The notes: generated by a model not told the origin, from the letters alone. DNA of 26,208 nucleotides from an uncultured Candidatus Melainabacteria bacterium (GCA_934757155.1 CAKVLI010000019.1:1-26208); one strand, 5' to 3'; positions 1 to 8,663 are shown, counted from the first letter of the stretch. A program made the numbers and translations.

Positions 1-1133
1 GGACCCATAGCGTGCATCAACAAGAAGTTTTGAGGGTTAGCCTCTAAACCAACTTTGTTAGAAACACGTGCTGCCATCGGAACCGCAGAAACGCCTGCTG
101 AACCGATAAGCGGGTTGATTTTTTCTTTTGAACAAGCGTTCATCAATTTTGCCATCAACACACCAGCTGCAGTTGCAAGTGAGAATGCGATGATACCAAG
201 TAACAGGATGAACAATGTTTGAACTGTCAAGAATTGGCTTGCAGACAATTTTGAACCGACAGACAAGCCTAAGAATATTGTTACAATATTGATTAAAGCA
301 TTCTGCATAGTGTCTGATAATCTTTCTACAACACCACATTCTTTACATAAGTTACCGAAGCACAAAGCACCGAGTAACGGGCAAGCGCTTGGAAGTAAAA
401 TAACACAAAGAAGTAGAATCATAAGAGGGAATACAATTTTTTCTCTCTTAGAAACATCTCTCAATTGAGTCATTTGGATTTTACGTTCAGCTTCACTTGT
501 CAACAACTTCATGATAGGCGGTTGAATAACCGGAACTAACGCCATATAAGAGTACGCAGCAACAGCAATTGGTCCGAGCAAATGTTCAGCCAATTTTGTT
601 GTTACATAGATTGAAGTCGGACCGTCAGCACCACCGATGATACCGATAGATGCAGCCTCTGGCATTGAGAAACCGAATAAGCAATAAGCCATCAACAATG
701 CACCGAAGATACCGAACTGGGCAGCACCACCAAGTAATGCTGTTTTAGGGTTAGCAATTAATGGACCGAAGTCTGTCATCGCACCAACACCCATGAAGAT
801 AATCAATGGGAACAAGCCTTTGTGAATACCTGCTTCAAAGATGATACCCAAGAAACCGTTCGGACCTGCAATTTCTTCACCCAAAGGCATTGGGATGTTT
901 GATAACAAACCACCAAATGCGATAGGCACAAGAAGCAATGGCTCGAATTGTTTTTTGATACCAAGCCATAACAAGAACAAGCAGATTAAAATCATAATCC
1001 ATTGTCCGTGCATGTGCAGGATTTGTTCAAAACCTTGAAGGTTAGGATCAGCAGCAGCATTTTGAGCAGTATGAACAAAGCCCATAATACCCGTTGAATC
1101 CCAGAGAGAATTTAAACCTTCTATAATATTCAT
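1..1133 (-). CDS. oadB: Oxaloacetate decarboxylase beta subunit (Na+ pump), partial at left edge
   Basis: Integral membrane beta subunit of the Na+-translocating decarboxylase family. It decarboxylates carboxybiotin and couples this to Na+ export. The gene starts with ATG at 1133 after a GGAGGAG Shine-Dalgarno; translation begins MNIIEGLNSLWDSTG. About 377 codons are present; the reading frame is still open at base 1 in the conserved LLMHAMG segment. The family is about 430 aa, so some 50 C-terminal residues lie outside. The hallmark GGADGPTSIYV stretch is intact, with its Asp at about residue 170; the equivalent Asp in the Klebsiella protein is needed for Na+ binding and decarboxylation (family knowledge). 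Many hydrophobic segments are visible. It is the last visible gene of birA-oadG-oadA-oadB, 18 bases after oadA. Methylmalonyl-CoA and glutaconyl-CoA decarboxylases have near-identical beta subunits, so the substrate is inferred from oadA. Confidence 0.95.
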   Translation of the reverse strand, partial: MNIIEGLNSLWDSTGIMGFVHTAQNAAADPNLQGFEQILHMHGQWIMILICLFLLWLGIKKQFEPLLLVPIAFGGLLSNIPMPLGEEIAGPNGFLGIIFEAGIHKGLFPLIIFMGVGAMTDFGPLIANPKTALLGGAAQFGIFGALLMAYCLFGFSMPEAASIGIIGGADGPTSIYVTTKLAEHLLGPIAVAAYSYMALVPVIQPPIMKLLTSEAERKIQMTQLRDVSKREKIVFPLMILLLCVILLPSACPLLGALCFGNLCKECGVVERLSDTMQNALINIVTIFLGLSVGSKLSASQFLTVQTLFILLLGIIAFSLATAAGVLMAKLMNACSKEKINPLIGSAGVSAVPMAARVSNKVGLEANPQNFLLMHAMG

Positions 1134-1151
1134 AACGTTCTCCTCCCTCTA

Positions 1152-2948
1152 TTAACCTAAAGTTACCAAAGCTTGACCGCTAACAATCTTGTCACCTTGA
1201 GCAACGAGAATAGATTGAACAGTACCAGCCTTAGGAGCTTTAACTTCGATTTCCATTTTCATAGCTTCAAGAACCAGAAGAACGTCACCTTCTGCAACAG
1301 AATCGCCAACAGAAGCTTCAATTCTTAATACGTTACCGGGAACGCCGGCTTTAACTTCTTCACCGGCACCTGACGGAGCAGCAGCTTGTTGTTCAATACC
1401 TTCTTTAACATTGATATCGTAAGATTTTCCGTTAACAGTTGCTTTATTATCGCCGTCAAGTTTAACCGCATAAGCTTTACCGTTAACCTTAACAGTGAAT
1501 TCGCTTCCGTTGGATGAAGCCGTAGCGCAAGGTGCTGCAGCAGGGCAATTTTTACGAACACCGATTTGACCTTTGCCTTGAAGGAACATAATACCTTTTT
1601 CTTTACATGCACCTGCGATGAAGATGTTTTCATCATTAACTTCCAAACCTGCGTCTTTAAGCATTTTTGTAGCAGCTGCAATACCCTTGTTAGGGTCTTT
1701 ATCGTTCAAATCAACAACCAATTCAGTTGTAGGTTGAAGACCCAATTGTTCTTCTGCAATCTTAACGATTTCTGCATCAGGTTCACAAGGAGTTTTACCG
1801 AAGTAACCAAGAACCATTTTGCCGTAACCTTCTGCAATTTTCTTCCAAGAACCAAACATTACGTTATTGAATGCTTGTTGGAAATAGAATTGTGAAACAG
1901 GAGTTACTGATGTAGCAAAACCACCTTTTTCAACAACTTCTTTCATAGCAGCAACAACTTCAGGGAATTTATCCATTACGCCGTTATCTCTCATCATTTG
2001 AGTGTTTGCAGTCAATGCTCCACCCGGTAATGGTGAAGAAATAATCATTGGGTTAACTGCTAAAGCTTCAGGCGGCAAGAAGTAATCTTTCATACATTCT
2101 TTAAATACTTCTTCTGTTTCAAGAATCTTGTTAATATCAATACCTAAATCGTATTCAGAACCCTTAAGAGCATGCCACATAGAAACGATATCAGGTTGAG
2201 CTGTACCACCTGAAACAGGTTTCATAGCCAAGTCAATACCGTCGGCACCACCATCAAGAGCTGCAAGATAAGCTGCTAAGCCTGTACCAGCAGTTTCGTG
2301 AGAGTGGAAACGAATATGAGCATCTGCACCCAAAATTTCACGAGTTCTTTTAATAGTTTCGTAAACCTTTCTAGGAGCAGAAGTACCTGAAGCATCTTTA
2401 AATGCCAAGCTGTCAAACGGAATACCGGCATCAAGAATACTTCTCAAAACTCTTTCATAGAATTCAACGTCATGAGCACCCGTACAACCGATAGGCAATT
2501 CCATCATTGTGATTGTAACTTCGTGTTTCAAACCGTTGTCTTTAATACATTGACCGGAGTAAATAAGGTTGTTTACATCGTTCAAAGCATCAAAGTTTCT
2601 AACTGTAGTTACACCGTGTTTTTTGAACATTTTTGCGTGGAGATTAATCATATCACGAGGTTGAGAATCCAAACCTACAACGTTTACACCACGTGCCAAT
2701 GATTGCAGGTTGATGTCAGGACCAACAGCCGCTCTGATTTTATCCATTGTATCAAATGCGTTTTCATTACAATAGAAAATCGGTGACTGGAATCTTGCAC
2801 CACCTGCTACTTCAAAGTGTTTAATACCTGCATCAACTGCAGATTTCAAAGCAGGCAAAAAGTCATCGACGAAAACTCTTGCCCCGTATACTGATTGGAA
2901 ACCATCTCTGAAAGATGTATCCATAACTTTAATAAGTTTTTTTGCCAT
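1152..2948 (-). CDS. oadA: Oxaloacetate decarboxylase alpha subunit / PycB-like carboxyltransferase with biotin carrier domain
   Basis: 598 aa. It moves CO2 from an oxo-acid, most likely oxaloacetate, to biotin carried on its own C-terminus. The N-terminal DRE-TIM carboxyltransferase domain begins MDTSFRDGFQS (Asp10 expected to bind metal), has FKDASG with the carboxyltransferase Lys near residue 183, and RFHSHETAG as the metal-binding H-x-H. A conserved linker region with PGGALTANTQMMRDN follows. The C-terminal biotinyl domain has EAMKMEIEV, with the biotin-accepting Lys at 564, 34 residues from the end. Family knowledge: this carboxyltransferase fold serves oxaloacetate decarboxylases and pyruvate carboxylase B subunits, whereas the acyl-CoA decarboxylases use crotonase-like subunits. 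With gamma and beta genes on either side, the decarboxylase reading is favoured. The SFRDGFQS variant differs from the classical TLRDxHQS form, so the branch is not the classical enterobacterial one. RBS GAGAGGA precedes the ATG. Confidence 0.94.
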   Translation of the reverse strand: MAKKLIKVMDTSFRDGFQSVYGARVFVDDFLPALKSAVDAGIKHFEVAGGARFQSPIFYCNENAFDTMDKIRAAVGPDINLQSLARGVNVVGLDSQPRDMINLHAKMFKKHGVTTVRNFDALNDVNNLIYSGQCIKDNGLKHEVTITMMELPIGCTGAHDVEFYERVLRSILDAGIPFDSLAFKDASGTSAPRKVYETIKRTREILGADAHIRFHSHETAGTGLAAYLAALDGGADGIDLAMKPVSGGTAQPDIVSMWHALKGSEYDLGIDINKILETEEVFKECMKDYFLPPEALAVNPMIISSPLPGGALTANTQMMRDNGVMDKFPEVVAAMKEVVEKGGFATSVTPVSQFYFQQAFNNVMFGSWKKIAEGYGKMVLGYFGKTPCEPDAEIVKIAEEQLGLQPTTELVVDLNDKDPNKGIAAATKMLKDAGLEVNDENIFIAGACKEKGIMFLQGKGQIGVRKNCPAAAPCATASSNGSEFTVKVNGKAYAVKLDGDNKATVNGKSYDINVKEGIEQQAAAPSGAGEEVKAGVPGNVLRIEASVGDSVAEGDVLLVLEAMKMEIEVKAPKAGTVQSILVAQGDKIVSGQALVTLG

Positions 2949-2976
2949 TGTTTTTTCCTCTCTTTATTTTGACAAA

Positions 2977-3210
2977 TTATTTTTTTCTAAATAATGCAGC
3001 AACTATAGCCGCAGCGATTTCGTTATCATCTGAAGAAACCGCAGATTTTGCACCTGCTGTTTGAGGTACTGCTTCAGGAAAGAGTTTGTTCAATTTCCCT
3101 ACTACAATTGACATAACGAACATTGAAATAATGGTTGTGCAAAGAAACATCAAAACTGTTCCCATGCCTATACACATTACAGAAATGCCCTGTACTAATA
3201 ATCCATTCAT
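2977..3210 (-). CDS. oadG: Oxaloacetate decarboxylase gamma subunit
   Basis: 77 aa, the usual size for OadG. One N-terminal transmembrane helix spans about residues 8-38 (hydrophobic, with GMGTVLMFL typical of the family), followed by a short polar tail rich in Ala, Ser and Pro and a basic C-terminus. Family knowledge: the gamma subunit anchors and assembles the alpha and beta subunits, and in Klebsiella its C-terminus helps bind zinc; no His/Cys cluster is visible here. The start ATG overlaps the birA stop as ATGA (3207-3210), indicating translational coupling. Small gamma subunits are poorly conserved, so the call relies on length, topology and position directly upstream of oadA. Confidence 0.88.
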   Translation of the reverse strand: MNGLLVQGISVMCIGMGTVLMFLCTTIISMFVMSIVVGKLNKLFPEAVPQTAGAKSAVSSDDNEIAAAIVAALFRKK

Positions 3211-3926
3211 AAAATATCTCCTATTAAAAGTATTTGTTCATTATTATCTTTATCAAGCAATTTTAATGCACCATTATCGGTTACATCTATAGCCATTCCC
3301 AAAATTTTCTTATCAAAAACCTGTACTGCTATCTGCTTATTGAGGAATTCGGCTCTTCTTATGTAATCTTTTTTTATTAATAAAAATCCATCCTCAATAA
3401 ATCTATCATACCTCAAACAAAACTTGTCAGAAAGTTTTTTTAAAAACTTTTCTTTATCAATTTTCATGCCGGTTTCGATATTCAAAGAGGTTGCCGGTTG
3501 GGAAATGTTTTCCAATTGTTCTTTTTGGCAGTTCAAATTAATTCCGACACCTAAAACAAGTCCTAAGAGTTTTCCTTTTTCTATCACGCCTTCCGCTAAA
3601 ATTCCTGATATTTTTTTACCATCAACTTGAATATCATTCGGCCATTTTATAGTAGGTTTAATATTGTATTCTTCAAAAACTTCACACAAAACAACACACA
3701 AATATTGCGTGAGATTTGAATAAATTTCTCTCATGTATTCTGAGGGTTTCAGAACTATGCTTGCATAAATATTATCTGCGCCGGTAAATTCCCATTTTCT
3801 TGCCAAACGTCCGCGACCCGAAGTTTGTTTTGATGTGTAAACAATCGTTCTGTCATCGATTTCAGAAATATGCTCACGAGCATATTTATTCGTTGAATCC
3901 ACCTCTTCTAAATACAAATATTCCAT
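3207..3926 (-). CDS. birA: Biotin--protein ligase (single-function type)
   Basis: 239 aa. It activates biotin with ATP and attaches it to the acceptor Lys of biotin carrier domains; the obvious client is OadA two genes downstream. Seen: VDSTN (10-13), the biotinyl-AMP loop GRGRLARKW (37-45, with Ala where many homologues have Gly), KWPND (94-98), DGKKISGILAE with the catalytic Lys at 104/105, and GVGINLN near 127. It lacks the N-terminal winged helix of E. coli BirA, so it should not act as the biotin-operon repressor. It is the first gene of the oad operon and overlaps oadG by four bases. No Shine-Dalgarno is visible before the ATG at 3926; a TAAAAT hexamer ends 6 bases upstream, so the mRNA may be leaderless. 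Confidence 0.95.
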   Translation of the reverse strand: MEYLYLEEVDSTNKYAREHISEIDDRTIVYTSKQTSGRGRLARKWEFTGADNIYASIVLKPSEYMREIYSNLTQYLCVVLCEVFEEYNIKPTIKWPNDIQVDGKKISGILAEGVIEKGKLLGLVLGVGINLNCQKEQLENISQPATSLNIETGMKIDKEKFLKKLSDKFCLRYDRFIEDGFLLIKKDYIRRAEFLNKQIAVQVFDKKILGMAIDVTDNGALKLLDKDNNEQILLIGDIL

Positions 3927-3940
3927 AAGTTTATTTTATT

Positions 3941-3980
3941 ACAAAAAGAAAACTGCTTCTATAAAAGAAACAGTTTTTTA
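3941..3980 (-). terminator. Rho-independent terminator after the V-x-F-K-G membrane protein gene
   Basis: On the minus strand a hairpin of AAAACTG (3977-3971) and CAGTTTT (3955-3949), extended by a further TTC/GAA pairing across a single mismatch and closed by a 7-base loop, is followed by CTTTTTG. It lies between the large gene ending at 4029 and birA starting at 3926, so it would separate the two transcripts. The birA -35 region, if present at the expected distance, would overlap this hairpin. Confidence 0.7.
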
Positions 3981-4028
3981 TATGTACACATTAGGTTTGC
4001 ACTGTATTTAAACTAAGACTTTTGCAGT

Positions 4029-6092
4029 TTATGCTTCAGCCACCTTAGCTTGACGTTTTTTTTCAATTTTAGCGTTCAAGAAATCGCCAATTTTGTTCGC
4101 TATAGGTGTAATCAATACCGGAGTTGCATATCTGTATATTAAAGTAAATACAGATAATGATGCTAGAATTCTGATACCTTTAGCATTTTTGCCAAGCGAT
4201 TTGTAAAAATCAGCTTCTTGCTTGGAAGATACTTTCCCTGCAATTTTATCCATCTCAAAATTATGAAGATTCAAACCGGTGTAACGATATTCTTTATTTT
4301 TAACAAAAGAATTAATTTTTTTATCAACATAATACGCTGCTGCAGTTGGCACAAGGAAACATAAACCTTGGTTTATTGCAAGAGTCCTTCTTCTGTTCGG
4401 GTCAAGTTCTTTGTTCGTCAAAGTTCTCTGAACATAAGTTCCGCTTGTAATCAATGACCCCAAAGCAACCATATGCTGAGTCATTTCACCTGGGACTTTA
4501 GTCAACCATTTGGAAAAATCCCACATTGATTTTGATTTTAAAAGCGGTTTCCCATAGAATTTACCAAATCCTTTAACAAACCAATTGTCCTTTCCTTTAA
4601 ATGCTACTGAATTAGAATCTTCCGGTTCATTTGTACTGCGTCCTTTAAAGGAAACTTGTGCAGAATCTGCTTTTTTATCTTCTGTAACATCTTGTGGTTT
4701 TTCAACATTTAAAGTTTGTTGTTCAGCCTTTTTTGCTGATGATTTTTGGATACCAAATACATTTTTAAGAACCCAAGGAATCAAAGCAACAGTACCTGCT
4801 GCAAGCGGTATTCTAAAGGCAAGATCCGGTCCCCAAGTAAGTAACTTGTCTAAAATCACGTTACTTCTCTCTGATTTAACCATATCAGGTGTTATTTCAG
4901 TACCTAAACCTCCGTCAACACCATTTCTTTGATAAGTTGTATATTTATAAATATTTTCCTTTTTGTCAAATTGACGTTTACCTGTAACTCTTGGGCTATA
5001 ATTAGCTGTTTCAGCAGCTGATGAAACCGAAACTGAGTCTAAATCTAACTTCCATTGTTTACCTTTAATATTCTTCCACTGCCTAAAGTCAACAACTTTG
5101 CCGCTAGCATCATATACAGAATTTACATCCAAATCTTTCCAAATAGAATCAGTACCCTTCGCATCTTTGACTAAATTTATCAAATAGTCTTTGTTCAAAT
5201 CTTTTAATAAAATTTGAGCATCCTTCATTCCTTCTTCTTCAACAACAATGCCCAATCTTGACATATTGATAGCGTCATATAACTTTCTTCCATCTTTTAA
5301 AACTACATCATTAAAAGATTTACCTTTGTTAGCAGCCCAGTCAACATTTACCCCCAACAATTTTTGGAAGGTTAAGTCTGAAATTTCAGACAATTGTTTC
5401 ATCTTAGGGAGCATATCACACATTTTTATTTCAGAAGTGAATGCATGACCTTCATTATCAATCCATTTCTCCATATCAAGGATTCTGGAACCGTTTTTAT
5501 CAATTACACCACCCTCAAGTTGAGGATGCATTCTTTCAAGAACTTTCTTGTCCAAAGTTTGCATCATTTTCTTTCTTGTATAATTTGCACCTGCTTTAAA
5601 CGGAGCAGTTAATGCAAAAGCTGTAATAAATCCTACAATACCTGATGCTAACGCTTGAGAAGCCGCATAAATATTGTCTTCTTTGCTCTTTTCTTTACTT
5701 GGCATAGCAGCAATTGTTGCAGAACGTGCCGCACAAGCAACCGCCGCAATCGTTGCTGTTGCAACAGTTTCAAAGTCAGTAACCTTCAAAAGAGCATTAA
5801 AAAAGGAACTCTTTAATAATCGGTCCCCTTTTTCTTTTTCGATAGCGGGGTCTTTTTTAATTTCACCCACCACCTTTTTTATACTCTTCACTACTTTTTT
5901 GCCATCTTCTATCGGATTAGCCTTTCCTTTAAATGCAACCATACTGTCGGCAGGAAGCGGCTCATCCAATAAGCGCTGGTGCTGCAAATGTTCTGAATAA
6001 TTTAATCTAATAATCTCAGGGATATCTAATTTATTGGTTGATTGAATTCTCCCAAGGGAGTTTAGATTTTGCGTTGTATGAATGTTCATCAT
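4029..6092 (-). CDS. Large membrane protein with three V-x-F-K-G-[KR] motifs, function unknown
   Basis: About 687 aa; I do not recognise a known enzyme or transporter. The frame opens with TTG at 6101, but ATG ATG at 6092/6089 preceded by GGAAA is the more natural start. Seen, numbering from 6092: a polar N-terminus; VAFKGK at 52-57; two hydrophobic stretches at about 108-130 and 144-167; a long soluble section; a hydrophobic stretch near 435-455 (RIPLAAGTVALIPWVL); a Lys/Glu-rich linker containing VSFKGR (480-485) and VAFKGK (496-501); and C-terminal hydrophobic segments (GLCFLVPTAAAYY; ASLSVFTLIYRYATPVLI) with a basic tail. The FKG motifs sit in polar linkers rather than in membrane segments, suggesting sorting, processing or interaction tags (inference). 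A terminator follows at 3941-3980. It is transcribed divergently from the secreted-protein gene at 6214. Confidence 0.8.
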   Translation of the reverse strand: MMNIHTTQNLNSLGRIQSTNKLDIPEIIRLNYSEHLQHQRLLDEPLPADSMVAFKGKANPIEDGKKVVKSIKKVVGEIKKDPAIEKEKGDRLLKSSFFNALLKVTDFETVATATIAAVACAARSATIAAMPSKEKSKEDNIYAASQALASGIVGFITAFALTAPFKAGANYTRKKMMQTLDKKVLERMHPQLEGGVIDKNGSRILDMEKWIDNEGHAFTSEIKMCDMLPKMKQLSEISDLTFQKLLGVNVDWAANKGKSFNDVVLKDGRKLYDAINMSRLGIVVEEEGMKDAQILLKDLNKDYLINLVKDAKGTDSIWKDLDVNSVYDASGKVVDFRQWKNIKGKQWKLDLDSVSVSSAAETANYSPRVTGKRQFDKKENIYKYTTYQRNGVDGGLGTEITPDMVKSERSNVILDKLLTWGPDLAFRIPLAAGTVALIPWVLKNVFGIQKSSAKKAEQQTLNVEKPQDVTEDKKADSAQVSFKGRSTNEPEDSNSVAFKGKDNWFVKGFGKFYGKPLLKSKSMWDFSKWLTKVPGEMTQHMVALGSLITSGTYVQRTLTNKELDPNRRRTLAINQGLCFLVPTAAAYYVDKKINSFVKNKEYRYTGLNLHNFEMDKIAGKVSSKQEADFYKSLGKNAKGIRILASLSVFTLIYRYATPVLITPIANKIGDFLNAKIEKKRQAKVAEA

Positions 6093-6161
6093 AGTTTCCA
6101 ATCTATATTATGTTGTCTACACATTTATCATAAAACAAATCAAATTTTTTTTTGCTAGTTC

Positions 6162-6190
6162 TTAACAATTTTGTTACAATCTGTTAAAAT
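6162..6190 (+). promoter_or_regulatory. Sigma70-type promoter for the secreted-protein gene
   Basis: TTAACA at 6162-6167, a 17-base spacer and TAAAAT at 6185-6190 match the -35/-10 consensus well. Transcription would begin near 6197, leaving a leader of about 17 bases before the ATG at 6214. The leader holds AGAAGAG as a modest Shine-Dalgarno. Confidence 0.7.
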
Positions 6191-6213
6191 AGAGTAGAAG
6201 AGCGAGTTAGAGT

Positions 6214-7053
6214 ATGAACAGAGTTGTAAAAAGTACACTTATTTTAATAATTTTAAGCATGTGCATGACAAATTACGGGCATGCCTTCGACTTGGATGAA
6301 ACTGTTGATGATGATATTAGAAAAAACTATAAGACCGAGGACGAGAATCTTCCTGCATTACCTGCTATAACTAAATCACAGGAGTATTCAAAAAACCAAA
6401 CAAGCAGTAATTCAACTTCGACCGCAAAACCGGCAACCACGCCGCCTAGAACAACGATATCACAGCCAGCATACAAAGGCACAGTCAAGGTTAAAGGCGG
6501 AACTACATTCGAAGTTGTAAGTTCTCAAGCGATTTCCGATTGGCAAAGAGAAGGAACTCCGGTAAAATTCACCTCAAGAACCAATGTTTATGGAAAGAAT
6601 TTTACAATTCCAGCTAATACAGTTTTCTCAGGAGAGGTTGTTAACTCTCATCAGCCACAAGTTTCATGCAACGGCGGACTTGTATCAATAAGAGTTTATT
6701 CAATGTACCATAACGGACACAAAATTTCTGTAAACGCTTATATTACAAGAGCAAACGACAAAATTATATTGTTTAACAACATTAAAGGTGAAAGAAATTA
6801 TCTGAAAACAACTTGGAAAAAAGGGAATTGGGGCAGAACTCTGTTCAGCAGAATGATGACATTGACTGTTAATCTCGGTGGAGAAGGCTCTACGTTAATT
6901 TTATCTCCATTCCCATTAGCTTATGGAACAATTTGTCTCGGTTTAAACACACTAACTTCACCGATTTGTGCTTTCTTTTCAAAAGGTGGACATGTTTCGA
7001 TTCCGGCAGGAAAACCGTTTAAAATCAAACTTATTGATGACGCATTTATCTAG
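6214..7053 (+). CDS. Secreted protein with Ser/Thr/Pro-rich linker, function unknown
   Basis: 279 aa. Residues 1-24 form a clear Sec signal peptide (basic start, LILIILSMCM core, cleavage after YGHA). An acidic segment and a Ser/Thr/Pro-rich linker of about 50 residues follow, then a beta-rich domain from about 88 (YKGTVKVKGGTTFEV). Phrases such as TIPANTVFSGEVV and VSIPAGKPFKIKL recall beta-barrel domains of TrbI/VirB10-like proteins, but this is only a weak resemblance and no conjugation genes are nearby. Two Cys pairs in the mature protein could form disulfides. It has its own promoter at 6162-6190. Its TAG stop shares CTAG with the TAG stop of the convergent glycosyltransferase gene, with no terminator between them. 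Confidence 0.82.
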   Translation: MNRVVKSTLILIILSMCMTNYGHAFDLDETVDDDIRKNYKTEDENLPALPAITKSQEYSKNQTSSNSTSTAKPATTPPRTTISQPAYKGTVKVKGGTTFEVVSSQAISDWQREGTPVKFTSRTNVYGKNFTIPANTVFSGEVVNSHQPQVSCNGGLVSIRVYSMYHNGHKISVNAYITRANDKIILFNNIKGERNYLKTTWKKGNWGRTLFSRMMTLTVNLGGEGSTLILSPFPLAYGTICLGLNTLTSPICAFFSKGGHVSIPAGKPFKIKLIDDAFI

Positions 7054-8561
7054 AACAAGTTCACAATATTTTGAGTTTCGAACTGCGGGCATGTATTCCA
7101 AATAAGAGTCGGAATGATGTCCCCAGGAGTTCGTCCTTGGAATTTACAATTACAGCAGCCTTTAACCATGTTTGTTGAACCATCAACAAGCGGTTGAAAA
7201 TACTTACAGCACTGACAAACCTTAAGTGTTAATCCATAGTCTGCAAGCTTAGTTGAAAGTTCTCTAACCGCGTCAATCATGCGTAAGTGGTTATTTTTAG
7301 TTGTATATTTCTTGCCTTTATTAATAAAAGTAACTCTCGCCAAACCATCGTCTGATATCAATTCCAACTGGCATTGAAAATCCTTTTTACCGTCGGTTAC
7401 AATTATATTTGTTGTCATTGTTTCAATAACATGCTTTCTTGTTGTAGCCTTAATCATGTTACGAATTCCTCTTATAGGCGGGAAATTGTAAGTCATGTGA
7501 CCTAAAGAATAAAGCGGATATGCAAACAAGTACAAATACTCTTTCGGATACAATCTTGCATCAAGAAGGCTCAATGAGCAAGCTATAAGCAATACAATCG
7601 CCGTTATTAAAAGAGCTGAGTAACTGACTATGAATGGGAAAGTATAAGCATGCCCCAGTAAAAATACGTATGCTAGAGTAAAAAACAGCCAGTTTGGAGC
7701 TACTAGGGAAAGTAAAAATTCGCGTGAAACAAATTGTTGCGGTTTAAAAAATTCGTTTTTGAAAATTTCCAAACGTTTTGAAAGTGAAGGGATTCTAAAA
7801 TCAAATTTATTAATACTTGTATAAACCTTCAAATCTTCCACAAAAGCAACCTTAATACCTTCTTTTGCAAGTTTTAACGTATAATTTACCTCTGAAATCA
7901 AATCCCTGAAATCAAAAGTTGCAATCTTATTAAGAATTTCTCTTTTAATAACAAATGAGTCTGTGTTTACGATATTCGTGAGACCGATTTTTGTACGAGC
8001 TTTGAACAAACATTTTGACATATATCTTGAATATGCGGATTTAACATTTTGCCAGAAAGTCAGCTTATCAGTTTCCGGAAGATAATTAATCATCGGATTG
8101 AATACAGAATGCTTAGTTAAATAGAAATTAACATTTGCCAAAAAGTCAGAATCGACGTAATTATGCGCATCCATAAAGACATACGCGTCTAAGTTTTCCA
8201 CATCCTGAAGTTTTTCCGCAATAATAGAATATGCTTGGCTTTTACCAACAGGTTCAAGATTATTAAAACTGATTACATTAACGTTCAGATCGCTTTGAAG
8301 AGTCACTTCGGAGACATTTTCACATTTATCCAAAATCGCATAAATCGTATATGCATGATGAGGATAGCTTTGAGTTTTAAGCTGTTTTATCAGATTCTCT
8401 AAAGTATTGCAATCACCGGACGCGTACAAAATTACGCATAAATTAGAATCCTTCGGTGTGTATTTGTCTCTGACTTTGCGAAGACGTTTTGCAGAAACAG
8501 CCGCAAGCAGAATAAAATAAATAGTAAAAATCGTTATATACAGATATAGTAAAATAATCAT
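7050..8561 (-). CDS. GT2-like membrane glycosyltransferase with cysteine-rich C-terminal tail
   Basis: 503 aa. One N-terminal membrane helix (1-22), then a GT-A-like domain: NLCVILYASGD (40-50) as the first strand, KSQAYSIIAEKL (107-118), VFMDAHNYVDSDFL (128-141) where the family usually has D-x-D, and SEVNYTLKLAKEGIKVAFVEDL (223-243). Helices follow at about 287-333 and 343-355. The last 60 residues carry seven cysteines (449, 451, 452, 469, 470, 472, 491) in C-x-CC and CC-x-C patterns, which suggests a metal-binding knuckle. Family knowledge: GT2 membrane enzymes build surface polysaccharides or glycolipids. MDAH in place of DxD, and no clean QxxRW (SKRLEIF near 261), make catalysis uncertain. 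AGGAG lies 8 bases before the ATG. It converges with the secreted-protein gene, sharing a 4-base stop overlap. Confidence 0.8.
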   Translation of the reverse strand: MIILLYLYITIFTIYFILLAAVSAKRLRKVRDKYTPKDSNLCVILYASGDCNTLENLIKQLKTQSYPHHAYTIYAILDKCENVSEVTLQSDLNVNVISFNNLEPVGKSQAYSIIAEKLQDVENLDAYVFMDAHNYVDSDFLANVNFYLTKHSVFNPMINYLPETDKLTFWQNVKSAYSRYMSKCLFKARTKIGLTNIVNTDSFVIKREILNKIATFDFRDLISEVNYTLKLAKEGIKVAFVEDLKVYTSINKFDFRIPSLSKRLEIFKNEFFKPQQFVSREFLLSLVAPNWLFFTLAYVFLLGHAYTFPFIVSYSALLITAIVLLIACSLSLLDARLYPKEYLYLFAYPLYSLGHMTYNFPPIRGIRNMIKATTRKHVIETMTTNIIVTDGKKDFQCQLELISDDGLARVTFINKGKKYTTKNNHLRMIDAVRELSTKLADYGLTLKVCQCCKYFQPLVDGSTNMVKGCCNCKFQGRTPGDIIPTLIWNTCPQFETQNIVNLF

Positions 8562-8634
8562 GATAATTGTCTCCTAAAAAAGTTTACTCTAAACAGTGTC
8601 GAAATACAAGTTTAGGTAAATTTTAAAAGAAGGG

Positions 8635-8663
8635 TTGATTTAAAAAAATGTCTATGATAAATT
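8635..8663 (+). promoter_or_regulatory. Possible promoter upstream of the tRNA-Ile region
   Basis: TTGATT at 8635-8640, a 17-base spacer and TAAATT at 8658-8663 form the best promoter-like pair before the tRNA block. The match is moderate. The transcript would cover the broken tRNA copy and then the intact tRNA. Confidence 0.4.

Noticed and set aside
58..1038. Small open frames inside oadB on both strands
   Set aside because: They are in other frames of the well-conserved oadB coding region and lack ribosome binding sites.
6214..7053. Conjugation (TrbI/VirB10) component
   Set aside because: Only short phrases resemble that beta-barrel domain; no other conjugation genes are in the window and the signal-peptide layout differs.
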